Shown here piece by piece: positions 1 through 7,560 of a stretch of DNA of 64,000 nucleotides. Source of the DNA: Lachnospiraceae bacterium (GTDB taxonomy: Bacteria; Bacillota; Clostridia; Lachnospirales; Lachnospiraceae). The DNA lies in NCBI GenBank assembly GCA_017442585.1, contig JAFRZM010000011.1, positions 1 through 64,000 on the forward strand. The letters are read 5' to 3'. Numbering within the stretch: the first letter of the stretch is position 1; each line of letters opens with the position of its first letter. The translations under genes were made by a program, and so were the position numbers. The notes below the pieces were generated by a model. The model did no database searches. It was not told the origin of the DNA and saw only the letters and a list, made by a program, of their open reading frames with translations.

Positions 1-374
1 CATGATGAGGCACTTTATTATCATGGCTTGATAGACAGAGAGCCTATACAAAAAACTATTACGGTATATACAGGCTATGGAACAGCGGCATTAGTCAATG
101 ATGGAATTAAGGTTTTTACGTTAAAAAAAGATCTTCTGGTGTTGGGAAAAATGCTTGTAGAAAATTCTTATGGCATATAATACCGGTGTATGATATAGAG
201 AGAACGATTTGCGATTTGGTAAGGTCCAAAAGTTGGTTTGAAATTCAAGATTTTCAGACGGCGTTGAAAACTTATGTAGGTCGTAAAGATAAAGATTTGA
301 ATAAACTTATGGAATATGCCACGGCATTTCGTGTTGATAAGAAAATCAGAGAGTACATGGAGGTAATGCTTTAA
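1..374 (+). pseudogene. AbiEi-type antitoxin, partial and frameshifted
   Basis: This is the C-terminal part of a protein resembling the AbiEi antitoxin/regulator of type IV (AbiE) systems, which normally pairs with an AbiEii nucleotidyltransferase toxin. Frame 1 runs from the window edge to a stop at 178-180 and reads like the AbiEi core (ALYYHGL, then TVYTGYG). The rest (YDIERTICDLVRSK onward) continues only in frame 3, to a stop at 372-374. One missing or extra base near 172-185 would join the two halves. No AbiEii toxin follows; the next gene is AbiH. Family assignment is from remembered motif style. The frameshift is read directly but could be a sequencing error. Confidence 0.7.
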
Positions 375-412
375 TAATGTTAAGTCCGGCACAGGTATTT
401 AATTAGATGCGT

Positions 413-438
413 GATATATGAAAATAAATTAGACGCTA
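413..438 (+). repeat. 26-bp direct repeat, left copy
   Basis: This is identical over 26 bp to 3683-3708. It lies after the broken AbiEi gene and before AbiH. It includes the codons YMKIN-stop (stop at 430-432), which in the right copy form the end of a short open frame. A duplicated gene 3' end is what site-specific integration leaves behind, so this may be an attachment-site remnant. No integrase is present between the copies. Confidence 0.6.
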
Positions 439-513
439 GTTTTTGATGCATGTTATGAAGTTGTGGAGCCTTGACTGTGCGTTAAGGCTTTATTCATAAG
501 GAGATAATGAGAA

Positions 514-1644
514 GTGAATATTTTAGTTATAGGAAATGGATTTGATATAGCACATCATCTGCAGACGAGCTATATGGAGTTTTTAGAATTTACAGAAAGC
601 TTTCATAGTATTAGGAAGACACCGCATATTATGCAGAGCGGAGGATTGGCTTGTATTGAAAAACCTAAGTGGAGGTATATAGATAATCTTATCTGGGAGA
701 ACGAAGAATATGCAGATGAGTTTTGGAATATGACGAAGGATAATTTTTGGATAAAATACTTTTCAAAAAAGGCAGGAAAGATTGGGGTTAAGTGGATCGA
801 TTTTGAAAGTGAGATTTCAAGGCTTGTTAGATTAATAGAAAATGATGTAAAGGAATATGATAAAGCTTTATATGATATATCTGATGATGATGCAAAGGGA
901 ACTTTTAAGGAAGTCGCACAAGGAATAGAAAAGTATACGGATTTATTTGAGCGAATGTTGGTTGATCTACGTAAACTTATAAGGTCGTTTGAAATATATG
1001 TATCAGTTTATATTAACAGTGAGGAAATAGAAGTAAGAATTCCAGAAATAGAGGAAATTGATGCTGATAAAGTGCTTTCATTTAATTATACCAATACATA
1101 TGAAAGATTATATGCTACTGAAAAATTGGTGGAAATATGCTATGTTCATGGCAAAGCTGATAGAGATAATAGATATGGAAAAGATACGACGAATATCATT
1201 TTAGGTATTGATGAATATTTGCCAGATGATGAAAAAAACGTGAAAATTGAGCATATAGGGTTTAAAAAGTATTATCAGCGTATTATAAAAGGTACAGGAA
1301 ATAGGTACTTATCATGGATAGACGATATAAGAATTGCGTGGGATAAGCGAAATGCATCTAAAATACAACCATTGAATTTCAGTACAGGAAAAATGTTTGT
1401 AAAAAAGCAATCCGTGAATGTATATAGTAATCTTTACATTTTCGGACATTCATTAGGAAAAACGGATGGAGATATTTTGAAAAAACTGATATGTAATGAT
1501 AATGTTAAAACTACAATATTTTATCATGAGAATAAAAGTCTAAAAGAGCAAGTTGCTAATTTAGTTCAGATTATTGGTCAGGATGAGCTGATAAAACGTA
1601 CAGGTGGGCAGACACAAACAATTTGGTTTAAAAAGCAAAAATAA
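514..1644 (+). CDS. AbiH-family abortive infection protein
   Basis: A 376-residue protein of the AbiH family (phage abortive infection, mechanism poorly defined). It opens with the family's nucleotide-binding-like motif VIGNGFDIAHHL (residues 4-15), followed by FNYTNTYERLY (about 190-200), YVHGK (about 210) and FGHSLGKTDGDIL (about 310). The GTG start at 514 follows AAGGAG at 499-504. There is no signal peptide or membrane segment, so it should be cytoplasmic. It stands alone with its own terminator and sits inside the repeat-bounded defence islet. It is AT-rich compared with the chromosome to the right, which fits horizontal acquisition. Length is in the usual range for the family and the gene looks intact. 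Confidence 0.85.
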   Translation: MNILVIGNGFDIAHHLQTSYMEFLEFTESFHSIRKTPHIMQSGGLACIEKPKWRYIDNLIWENEEYADEFWNMTKDNFWIKYFSKKAGKIGVKWIDFESEISRLVRLIENDVKEYDKALYDISDDDAKGTFKEVAQGIEKYTDLFERMLVDLRKLIRSFEIYVSVYINSEEIEVRIPEIEEIDADKVLSFNYTNTYERLYATEKLVEICYVHGKADRDNRYGKDTTNIILGIDEYLPDDEKNVKIEHIGFKKYYQRIIKGTGNRYLSWIDDIRIAWDKRNASKIQPLNFSTGKMFVKKQSVNVYSNLYIFGHSLGKTDGDILKKLICNDNVKTTIFYHENKSLKEQVANLVQIIGQDELIKRTGGQTQTIWFKKQK

Positions 1645-1657
1645 AAGTATTTTTGAT

Positions 1658-1692
1658 ACTCTTATCATTATTGTTATGATAGGAGTGTTTTT
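1658..1692 (+). terminator. Terminator after abiH
   Basis: An 11-bp stem (1658-1668 with 1676-1686, one G-U pair) with a 7-nt loop, followed by GTTTTTG. It lies 13 bp past the AbiH stop codon. Confidence 0.75.
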
Positions 1693-1736
1693 GCCTAACA
1701 TGCACGCATTGACTACATATAATAATTATATACACA

Positions 1737-2163
1737 ATGACTACACAGAGGTATCCTATGAATAAGAAGACTATTAACATTGAAGGCATTGAGATTGAAT
1801 ATGAAGATACGAAATCAGCTGATGAGAGCTGCAAGAAGCGTATGATGGCATACTATTTTAAGTCGATTAGAAAACAGTCAGGAATGAATCGTAAGGATTT
1901 CGCGGAGTGGCTTGAAATTCCATACAGAACCATGCAGGAGTGGGAACTTGGTAGAAGAACGATGCCGGATTATGTGCTTAAGCTTATTGCATAAAGGTTA
2001 ATAATGAGAAGCTTAAGCAAGAGCGTGCTAATAAAGACGAGAAATAGTAATTCTTGTAACATACGGAAAAGAACCTTATAACTCGTGGACAAGATTTATT
2101 ACAGTACAGGAGGTGTCACATGCTTGGAATTATCGGAAGAAGGATATAAATCAAAAAAATTAA
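1737..2163 (+). pseudogene. Decayed HTH regulator gene
   Basis: The open part (1737-1994, 85 residues; the ATG at 1758 is an alternative start) has a helix-turn-helix segment, MNRKDFAEWLEIPYRTMQEW, typical of small XRE-like regulators. It stops at 1992-1994. Reading on after a one-base shift gives a natural lysine/glutamate-rich tail (KVNNEKLKQERANKDEK, 1994-2044). A further shift opens another protein-like stretch (VTYGKEPYNSWTRF onward) that ends at 2161-2163. The original gene therefore probably spanned about 1737-2163 and has at least two frameshifts. The 85-residue product may still fold as a DNA-binding domain. Target unknown. Confidence 0.5.
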
Positions 2164-2169
2164 TTTTAG

Positions 2170-2718
2170 GACTTCAATAGATTTTTGAAAGCATTTGTAA
2201 AACTATCGTTAAAATATCCTGAAATTGTATTTGCTGAAAGATGGAATTTATTTTTGGAGGGGGCAGGGATAACAGGAAAAACCGTTACTAATTTTGAGAG
2301 GACATATGCATTGTTTGACCCGCAAAACATAAATAGCGCGGCAAAGGCAGTAAAACATAAAGGATGGAAGTATTATAATCCATTATCGAAAAGCGCGAGG
2401 AAGTATTGTATTTGTTTGCTTTGTGCTAGGCGTATGGATGGCTCACCAAAAGGAATCATTTTGCGATTGATTTGGAATGCAATAATTCCAATGCTAGTTA
2501 TCGTTTATGCATGGCTGCGACAATTAGTAAAAAAAGATTGGTTGTTATTTCTTCTTTGTACATCAATTATTTGCAAGATGCTTATAGTGGTGTTGACACA
2601 GCCGGATTCATGGTTTATGTATTACCTGTCGTTTTATTTGATGGGTTATGTTTTCGGATTTTATGCGATAATGCGCTTTATTCAGACGAAGTTGGGCATA
2701 CAAAGAAAAGTATTGTAA
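2170..2718 (+). pseudogene. 5'-truncated membrane protein remnant
   Basis: An open frame of about 180 residues with no convincing start: an in-frame stop lies at 2167-2169 and the only early start codon is a TTG at 2185 without a ribosome site. The N-terminal part (KLSLKYPEIVFAERWNLFLE) is soluble-looking. The C-terminal half has two or three hydrophobic helices (about residues 93-111, 116-135 and 140-165). It resembles the C-terminal end of large polytopic membrane proteins common in Lachnospiraceae (DUF6020-like); that naming is from memory and uncertain. I read it as a fragment left by a rearrangement in the islet. Confidence 0.45.
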
Positions 2719-2743
2719 AACATTTTGTTTTCTGCTATATTTA

Positions 2744-2780
2744 ATCCACGCAGTAAATCTTATTACTGCGTGGATTTCTT
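2744..2780 (+). terminator. Terminator after the membrane-protein remnant
   Basis: A perfect 13-bp stem (2744-2756 with 2763-2775), a 6-nt loop and then TTCTTT. It isolates hicAB from upstream transcription. Confidence 0.75.
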
Positions 2781-2882
2781 TATACATAGTTAATGCTATG
2801 TATCTTTGTGGCTATGAATCATAGTCGGAATCCGTTTTCGTGGAGAAAAGCAGATGGTGGTGTCTATAATGATAGAACGTGA

Positions 2883-2902
2883 TGCAACTAAATATAGTTG
2901 CA
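2883..2902. promoter_or_regulatory. Palindrome upstream of hicAB, probable operator
   Basis: TGCAACT-N6-AGTTGCA, a 7-bp-armed palindrome 40 bp before the hicA start, overlapping the only plausible promoter region (TATAAA at 2904-2909). HicB-type antitoxins commonly autoregulate through such a site. The link to HicB here is inferred from position; the encoded HicB C-terminus looks like the DNA-binding part. Confidence 0.5.
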
Positions 2903-2942
2903 TTATAAATGATTATATGATAATTTATAAGGAGGATAATGA

Positions 2943-3200
2943 ATGAGTCAGAAAGACAAATTAGAGCAAAGATTTAAGAGCATTCCAAAGGATTTTACTT
3001 TTGAAGAGCTGGAAACGCTTTTAAATGAGTATGGTTATTACTTGAGTAATAAGGGAAAAACAAGTGGGTCTAGGATTTGCTTTACCTGTGATAAAAGTGA
3101 TACTAAGATTATGTTGCATAAGCCACATAATAGAAAAGTGTTGCTTGAATATCAGATAAAGCAAGTGAAAAATCAATTAGAACAGGAGGGATTGTTGTGA
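2943..3200 (+). CDS. hicA: HicA-family mRNA interferase toxin
   Basis: An 85-residue protein with the HicA fold pattern: GSRICF strand, then IMLHKPHNRKVLLEY with the catalytic histidine region, then a C-terminal helix ending in a short QEGLL tail. HicA toxins are small double-stranded-RNA-binding-like proteins that cleave mRNA and are neutralised by HicB. The ATG at 2943 follows GGAGGATA. The stop overlaps the hicB start by 4 nt (GTGA), so the two are translationally coupled, in the usual toxin-first order. It is longer at the N-terminus than minimal HicA (about 60 residues), as is common in Firmicutes. Confidence 0.85.
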   Translation: MSQKDKLEQRFKSIPKDFTFEELETLLNEYGYYLSNKGKTSGSRICFTCDKSDTKIMLHKPHNRKVLLEYQIKQVKNQLEQEGLL

Positions 3201-3541
3201 AAAATACTATGGAGTATAAGGGTTATATTGGCAGTGTTGAGTTTTCTGAGGCGGACGGCGTGTTTTTTGGAAGTGTGCAGGGCATAAGATCATTACTCTC
3301 TTATGAAGGAACAAATGCTAAGGAACTGGTTACAGATTTCCATAACGTTATCGATGAGTATTTGGATGAGTGCAAAAATGAAGGAAAAGCGCCGGAGCAG
3401 GCATATAAAGGAAGCCTTAATGTCAGATTTAAAAAGACAGATACGCATAGGCAAGCTGCGATTTATGCAATAACACATAATCAGTCTTTAAACAGTTTTA
3501 TTGAAGAAGCGGTGGAAGAGAAACTTGCAAGAGTAGAATAA
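3197..3541 (+). CDS. hicB: HicB-family antitoxin
   Basis: A 114-residue HicB-type antitoxin. Residues 1-60 form the partial RNase H-like HicB domain (YKGYIGSVEFSEADGVFFGS, LLSYEGT). Residues about 70-114 form a ribbon-helix-helix-like DNA-binding end (LNVRFKKTDTHRQAAIYA, then an SLNSFIEEAVEE helix). The GTG start at 3197 has GGAGGG 6 nt upstream and overlaps the hicA stop. It should bind HicA and repress the operon, probably at the palindrome near 2883. The pair looks intact, unlike most of the islet. Confidence 0.88.
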   Translation: MKNTMEYKGYIGSVEFSEADGVFFGSVQGIRSLLSYEGTNAKELVTDFHNVIDEYLDECKNEGKAPEQAYKGSLNVRFKKTDTHRQAAIYAITHNQSLNSFIEEAVEEKLARVE

Positions 3542-3543
3542 AT

Positions 3544-3580
3544 AAATCCCGGGAGATACTTATCCCCCGGGATTCTCTAT
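3544..3580 (+). terminator. Terminator after hicAB
   Basis: Stem AATCCCGGG/CCCGGGATT (3545-3553 with 3566-3574), starting 3 nt after the hicB stop and followed by CTCTATTATTAT. Confidence 0.7.
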
Positions 3581-3591
3581 TATTATATATT

Positions 3592-3745
3592 ATTCTGCCG
3601 CATTATATGGTTATGTTCATGTAGATGGCACGTTTGAGGCGGTCGGTTTTAGAGATTTGTGAGGATATGAAGGAATGCCTTGGATATATGAAAATAAATT
3701 AGACGCTATTCGTGGTTTCTTTTATATTTCTTATATACATAAAGA
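3592..3745 (+). other. Gene debris next to the right repeat
   Basis: No intact gene. Two overlapping protein-like traces are visible: a frame reading ALYGYVHVDGTFEAVGFRDL, which has the feel of an acyltransferase C-terminus, and a 25-codon frame from ATG 3625 to TAG 3702 whose last codons lie in the 26-bp repeat. Neither has a ribosome site. I interpret this as the eroded edge of the islet. Confidence 0.3.
3683..3708 (+). repeat. 26-bp direct repeat, right copy
   Basis: Identical to 413-438. With the left copy it frames a 3.27-kb segment carrying AbiH, the decayed HTH gene, the membrane remnant and hicAB. Confidence 0.6.
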
Positions 3746-3750
3746 AAAAA

Positions 3751-3780
3751 GGCTCGAAAGCGATTTGCTTTCGAGCCTTA
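3751..3780 (-). terminator. Terminator of the PNPOx-like gene
   Basis: GGCTCGAAAGC pairs with GCTTTCGAGCC. Read on the minus strand it is followed by TTTTTTCTTT. It sits 17 bp past the stop of the minus-strand gene at 3797. Confidence 0.85.
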
Positions 3781-3796
3781 TATTATTATTTAAAAA

Positions 3797-4189
3797 TTAG
3801 AATTTAACTACTTCCGGTTCTTTTCCGAATGCAGTAAATGTTGCGGTAGCATCTTTAAAGTAGAATACTTCAGTGTTGCCGTCATCTGCAGCATACATAC
3901 CCTTTAAAGTTGGGTAAGCGTCAAGCATCGATGCTTTTGCCTCGATTCTTTCATCCTCAACAAGAGTTCCCGCAAGGCGAAGCCATGCACCATCTTTAAA
4001 AGCACAGAGCTCAACTTTCGGATTCTTGTGAATCTGCTTTGATACGTCCTTTACCTTGCCTGTCTGTATATAAAGCCTTCCTTCGAAGATGTGTATCGTT
4101 CCGAAAGGACGTACACGTGGCTGATCTCCGTCAACCGTAGCAAGATAATAAGTTTCAGCGTTTTTAAGAAATTCAAGAACTTTTTCCAT
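3797..4189 (-). CDS. Pyridoxamine 5'-phosphate oxidase-like flavin protein
   Basis: A 130-residue protein with the split-barrel FMN-binding fold of the pyridoxamine-phosphate oxidase-like superfamily. Diagnostic parts are YYLATVDGDQPRVRPFGTI at the N-terminus, LYIQTGKVKDVSKQI in the middle and a C-terminal FYFKDATATFTAF strand pair. Such small single-domain members are typically flavin- or deazaflavin-dependent reductases or FMN-binding proteins; the substrate cannot be told. I chose the ATG at 4187-4189 because AAGGAGGA sits just upstream; the open frame extends 15 codons further without a ribosome site. Monocistronic. Confidence 0.85.
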   Translation of the reverse strand: MEKVLEFLKNAETYYLATVDGDQPRVRPFGTIHIFEGRLYIQTGKVKDVSKQIHKNPKVELCAFKDGAWLRLAGTLVEDERIEAKASMLDAYPTLKGMYAADDGNTEVFYFKDATATFTAFGKEPEVVKF

Positions 4190-4295
4190 GATAATCCTCC
4201 TTAAAAGTGTTGATACAAGTGTCGTCGGTATCAATTATTATGAATATATCATATCATAGTTTATCGCGATATGAAACATCTTATATTCTTTCAAG

Positions 4296-4324
4296 TTGAC
4301 ATTTACCGTGTAGGGAATTACAAT
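4296..4324 (+). promoter_or_regulatory. Orphan consensus promoter
   Basis: TTGACA (4296-4301), a 17-nt spacer, then TACAAT (4319-4324). It points rightward, where the next gene is on the opposite strand, so it serves no visible plus-strand gene. Confidence 0.6.
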
Positions 4325-4330
4325 TCTACT

Positions 4331-4530
4331 GCCGGTGGACTTAACTTGCCAAATGATATGTTCTTTTTTTTTAGGAAAAAGCACTAGACTGACAGTGTAA
4401 GAACATATTAAAGTAGTGCTTGATGGAGTAGAAAACGAGCGTGTCACGAGCAAACCGCTTGGGGCTTACGTACATTAATACATTTAAGCAATAAAAAAAA
4501 GAGGATTGCGATTTTGCAATCCTCTTTATC
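4331..4530 (+). ncRNA. Possible small RNA in the 4235-4550 gap
   Basis: The 316-bp gap between the PNPOx-like and ECF genes has no credible coding frame. Transcription from the promoter at 4296 would give an RNA of about 200 nt. It contains nested inverted repeats (ATATGTTCTT near 4355 with AAGAACATAT near 4400; AAGCACT near 4379 with AGTGCTT near 4415) and ends at the bidirectional hairpin at 4497-4530. It matches no RNA class I could recognise (not 6S, SRP or RNase P by eye). A short frame ending DGVENERVTSKPLGAYVH (stop near 4477) may be gene debris. Confidence 0.3.
4497..4530 (-). terminator. Terminator of the ECF S-component gene
   Basis: AAAGAGGATTGC pairs with GCAATCCTCTTT. On the minus strand it is followed by a run of eight T, so it is strong there and weaker on the plus strand. 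Confidence 0.85.
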
Positions 4531-4550
4531 ATTATTATAATTATTATCTC

Positions 4551-5171
4551 TTACGCATTTTTTGATATCTTATCAAGTACAAGTGATACCGAACCACCGA
4601 TGATTAAACCTGCGATAGCTTCTACGACACCCTGGATACCTACAAGAATTATTACGAACATGATAGGATTTGCAGCGCCCTTGCCACTTGCAAGTTCCTG
4701 AATATAATCCGTGTTGTAGAAGAATAAACAAAGCGATGTCATAAATAAAAGCGTATTAAGAAGTGGTGCACATAAAGCACCGATATAGTAAGAAATCTTA
4801 CCCAAGTGCGTTTTTTCTTTTAAAGCCTTAAAAATATAGCCTACAAGTAAGCCGACTAAGCATCTCATAACTACTGCAGTGATAAACATACCTACAGGAT
4901 TGATGCCGAAAAGAATAGTTGTCATACCGCCAAGCCCCATTACGGCGCGGACGAAACTATTGATACCGAATGCAGCGCCACAGCATAAGCCGCCAATCGG
5001 ACCTACAACGATTGCTGCTACAGCTACAGGGATCGTAACTAAGGATACACTTAAGAGTGGGGTCTGGATGGTACCCAGGATAGTGTTGCCCATTACGAGA
5101 ACGATCGCGATTAAAACCGCTGTCTCAACAAGTTTTGTTACATTTAATTTTTTTGTGTTAGATGTGCTCAA
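4551..5171 (-). CDS. ECF transporter S component
   Basis: A 206-residue polytopic protein with about six hydrophobic segments, in the style of the substrate-binding S subunits of energy-coupling factor transporters (N-terminal KLVETAVLIAIVLVMGN helix, VGPIGGLCCGAAFGINSF loop). S components bind a vitamin or metal and share an ECF module encoded elsewhere. The ligand is not evident; pantothenate-like S proteins look closest, but that is a guess. The start is TTG at 5171 with AAGGAGGG 8 nt upstream. It is transcribed alone from the promoter at 5267-5295, with a leader of about 90 nt that contains a short hairpin but no riboswitch I recognise. Confidence 0.8.
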   Translation of the reverse strand: MSTSNTKKLNVTKLVETAVLIAIVLVMGNTILGTIQTPLLSVSLVTIPVAVAAIVVGPIGGLCCGAAFGINSFVRAVMGLGGMTTILFGINPVGMFITAVVMRCLVGLLVGYIFKALKEKTHLGKISYYIGALCAPLLNTLLFMTSLCLFFYNTDYIQELASGKGAANPIMFVIILVGIQGVVEAIAGLIIGGSVSLVLDKISKNA

Positions 5172-5266
5172 TTAAGTAGCCCTCCTTAAAAAAATTCTTT
5201 CACAAGACGTCAATATTTAATTGTAAAAACGCTTTAAAAGCGTAAGTCTAACGACCTGCATAAAGC

Positions 5267-5295
5267 ATAATATCATTACTTTTACCTATAATCAA
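5267..5295 (-). promoter_or_regulatory. Promoter of the ECF S-component gene
   Basis: On the minus strand: TTGATT (5295-5290), a 17-nt spacer, then TATTAT (5272-5267). It is back-to-back with the promoter of the EamA gene. Confidence 0.65.
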
Positions 5296-5334
5296 GTAAA
5301 TTCGAGTTTGTTCCTGTTAAAAAGCAATAATCCG

Positions 5335-5363
5335 TTGATATAAGCCACTTTAAATGATAAACT
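5335..5363 (+). promoter_or_regulatory. Promoter of the EamA/aldo-keto operon
   Basis: TTGATA (5335-5340), a 17-nt spacer, then TAAACT (5358-5363), about 60 bp before the start codon. A small GC hairpin (ATCGGGTTTTGCCCGAT) lies in the leader. Confidence 0.6.
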
Positions 5364-5422
5364 GTATATCATACGGCATCGGGTTTTGCCCGATAGTGCA
5401 ATGAAATAGGAGTATAAAGGAA

Positions 5423-6349
5423 ATGAAGGATTTTAAAAAGACCGTCATGCTACTTATGATGGCGGTAATCTGGGGATACGCTTTCGTAGCGCAGGCAGAC
5501 GGCGGCGATTTAGTCGGCCCGTACACATTTAACGGCTTAAGAATGCTGCTTGGTGCTCTGTGTCTTGCCCCGGTTATCTTAATACGTAACAAAGTGACAA
5601 AAAAAGCCCCTATCGAGGCAAAAGAGCGTAAGATGTTACTTACCGGCGGAATCTTATGCGGCGTATCGCTTTTCGCAGCATCGACGGTTCAGCAGCTTGG
5701 ACTTACTATGGGAACATCCGCAGGTAAGGCAGGCTTCTTAACAGCTATTTATATATTGATAATACCGATTATATCAATCTTCTTAAAGAAACGCTGTCCG
5801 GTAAATGTATGGATTGCGGTATTTATAGCATTAGTCGGCTTATACCTTCTTTGCATTAAAGAAGGAGATTTAAGTATAAGTTTTTCGGATCTTCTTATTA
5901 TAATATGTGCATTCTGCTTTGCGATACAGATATTATTGGTAGATCATTACTCACCGCACGTTGACGGCTTAAGTCTTGCGGAAATTGAGTTTATTGTAAC
6001 CGGTGTGATTTCGCTTTTCCCTATCTTTTTTGTGGAGGTAAGAAAAGACGGATTTGCGGCATGGCTTAATAATTTCAATAATACAGACGTAATCATACCG
6101 TTTGTATTCGCAGGAATTTTCTCTTGCTGTATAGCATACGTATTGCAGATTGAAGCTTGCCGTGATTATAACCCGACGGTTGCATCACTTATCATGAGTC
6201 TTGAATCGGTATTTGCGGCAATATTCGGTGCGATATTCTTACACGAGATAATGAGTACAAGAGAGTTTTTAGGTGCAGCGATAATGTTTATTGCGGTTGT
6301 GATTGCGAAGCTCCCGTTTGATAAATGGATAGGCAAGGCAAAAGCTTAA
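5423..6349 (+). CDS. DMT-family (EamA) transporter
   Basis: A 308-residue inner-membrane protein with ten predicted helices, made of two EamA repeats (about 7-142 and 155-300). The first repeat opens with VMLLMMAVIWGYAFVAQ; the second has the PTVASLIMSLESVFAAIFGA stretch that marks drug/metabolite exporters. Members export amino acids, nucleobases or metabolites; the substrate cannot be inferred. ATG at 5423 follows an AAAGGA site. It is 12 bp upstream of an aldo/keto reductase, suggesting co-transcription, although no functional link is obvious. Confidence 0.88.
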   Translation: MKDFKKTVMLLMMAVIWGYAFVAQADGGDLVGPYTFNGLRMLLGALCLAPVILIRNKVTKKAPIEAKERKMLLTGGILCGVSLFAASTVQQLGLTMGTSAGKAGFLTAIYILIIPIISIFLKKRCPVNVWIAVFIALVGLYLLCIKEGDLSISFSDLLIIICAFCFAIQILLVDHYSPHVDGLSLAEIEFIVTGVISLFPIFFVEVRKDGFAAWLNNFNNTDVIIPFVFAGIFSCCIAYVLQIEACRDYNPTVASLIMSLESVFAAIFGAIFLHEIMSTREFLGAAIMFIAVVIAKLPFDKWIGKAKA

Positions 6350-6361
6350 GGAGGAAAGATT

Positions 6362-7372
6362 ATGAAATTTCAGAATTTGGGTAATACAGATATAAAGGTA
6401 TCTACAGTGGCGCTCGGCACATGGGGACTTGGCGGCGGAAGCGTATGGTCGGATAAGAATTCTACGGAAGCTGATGCAATTAAGCTTTTAGATGCTTGCG
6501 AAGAGTACGGAATTAACTATATCGATACCGCACCTGTATATGGTACAGGTGTAAGTGAGGAGCTACTTGGTAAAGCCTTAAAGGGACGTCGTGAAAGGTT
6601 TATCTTACAGACGAAGTGTTCTTTAAATTGGAGAAACGAAGGCGGAAACTTCCATTATTCAAGAGACGGATACACCGTTAATAACGATACACGTTATGAT
6701 GCGGTTAAAAGAGACGTTGAAGATTCAATGAGAAGAATGCAGACTGACTACATCGATTCTATAATAGTTCATTATGTATGCAAGGACTTTCCGGTAGAAG
6801 AAACAGTAAGAGGTCTCGAAGATTTAATAAAAGAAGGCAAGATTCGTACTTATGGATTATCTAACAGTCAGCCTTTCGATTTAGATGAATATAAAGGTGT
6901 AAAGACACGTATATCTGACGGAGTTTCCGTAGTGCAGGAGTTTTTTAGTATATTGTCACCGTTCCACGGCCGCGATTACTTTGAAGTATGCAAGAAGTAT
7001 AATACGGTATTCCAGACATATGGCGTTCTTGAAGAAGGATTCCTTACATCTCGTGAGTTTATGAATAAGACTTTCGAGAAGACAGACATTCGTTCGAGAA
7101 TTCCTTGGGTAGAAGAAGATAAGAAGAAAGGATTGCTTAAGGCATTCGATATCTGGGAGCCGTTATGTAAAGACCATAACTGTAGCTTCTCAAATCTCGT
7201 TGAGACATGGGCATTAACACAGTATGACAGAATGAGCCTTCTTGTCGGAATGCGTAGAAAAGAGACAATGTCAGATACCGTAACGTGCCTTGACATCAAG
7301 CTTTCTGCTGAAGAAATTCGTCTTATGGAAGATGCGGTAAAGGCAATCCAGGTAGAAGTACTTGATAAATAA
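6362..7372 (+). CDS. Aldo/keto reductase
   Basis: A 336-residue NADPH-dependent oxidoreductase with an (alpha/beta)8 barrel. The catalytic tetrad is visible: D55 and Y60 in NYIDTAPVYG, K85 in LQTKCSL and H137 in IIVHY. The later LSNSQPFDLDEY and the C-terminal WALTQYDRMSLLVGMRR correspond to the cofactor-binding side, where the family usually has an NPxxxx loop and an Ile-Val-Gly motif. It belongs to the YajO/general-stress-like branch by length. Start follows TAAGGAGGAAAG. Probably cytoplasmic, substrate unknown, last gene of its operon. Confidence 0.88.
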   Translation: MKFQNLGNTDIKVSTVALGTWGLGGGSVWSDKNSTEADAIKLLDACEEYGINYIDTAPVYGTGVSEELLGKALKGRRERFILQTKCSLNWRNEGGNFHYSRDGYTVNNDTRYDAVKRDVEDSMRRMQTDYIDSIIVHYVCKDFPVEETVRGLEDLIKEGKIRTYGLSNSQPFDLDEYKGVKTRISDGVSVVQEFFSILSPFHGRDYFEVCKKYNTVFQTYGVLEEGFLTSREFMNKTFEKTDIRSRIPWVEEDKKKGLLKAFDIWEPLCKDHNCSFSNLVETWALTQYDRMSLLVGMRRKETMSDTVTCLDIKLSAEEIRLMEDAVKAIQVEVLDK

Positions 7373-7416
7373 TCGATAAAAAAATAATATTGTTATTAAA
7401 ATATTAAGAAAGACAA

Positions 7417-7452
7417 AGCCCTCGGGAAGCGCAAAAATACGCTAACCGAGGG
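7417..7452 (+). terminator. Terminator after the aldo/keto reductase
   Basis: CCCTCGG (outer arm) and AGCG (inner arm) pair with CGCT and CCGAGGG, followed by TTAACTTTAG. The U-tract is weak. Confidence 0.6.
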
Positions 7453-7560
7453 TTAACTTTAGCCTAAAACTTATTTTTATATGTACTTTTTTATATATTT
7501 ATTTTTATCGTTTTTGTTAACAGCATTTTTATAAATTATAACTAAAATTTATATATTTTA

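Noticed and set aside
2472..2744. 90-codon frame overlapping the membrane-protein remnant
   Set aside because: The alternative frame (2170-2718) has proper hydrophobic helices and family resemblance; this one does not.
4238..4453. Minus-strand 71-codon frame in the gap before the ECF S-component gene
   Set aside because: No ribosome site, no protein-like pattern, and it overlaps the plus-strand orphan promoter.
5172..5266. Riboswitch in the leader of the ECF S-component gene
   Set aside because: The ~90-nt leader has one short hairpin but none of the conserved cores (TPP, preQ1, THF, cobalamin, FMN) that I could recognise.
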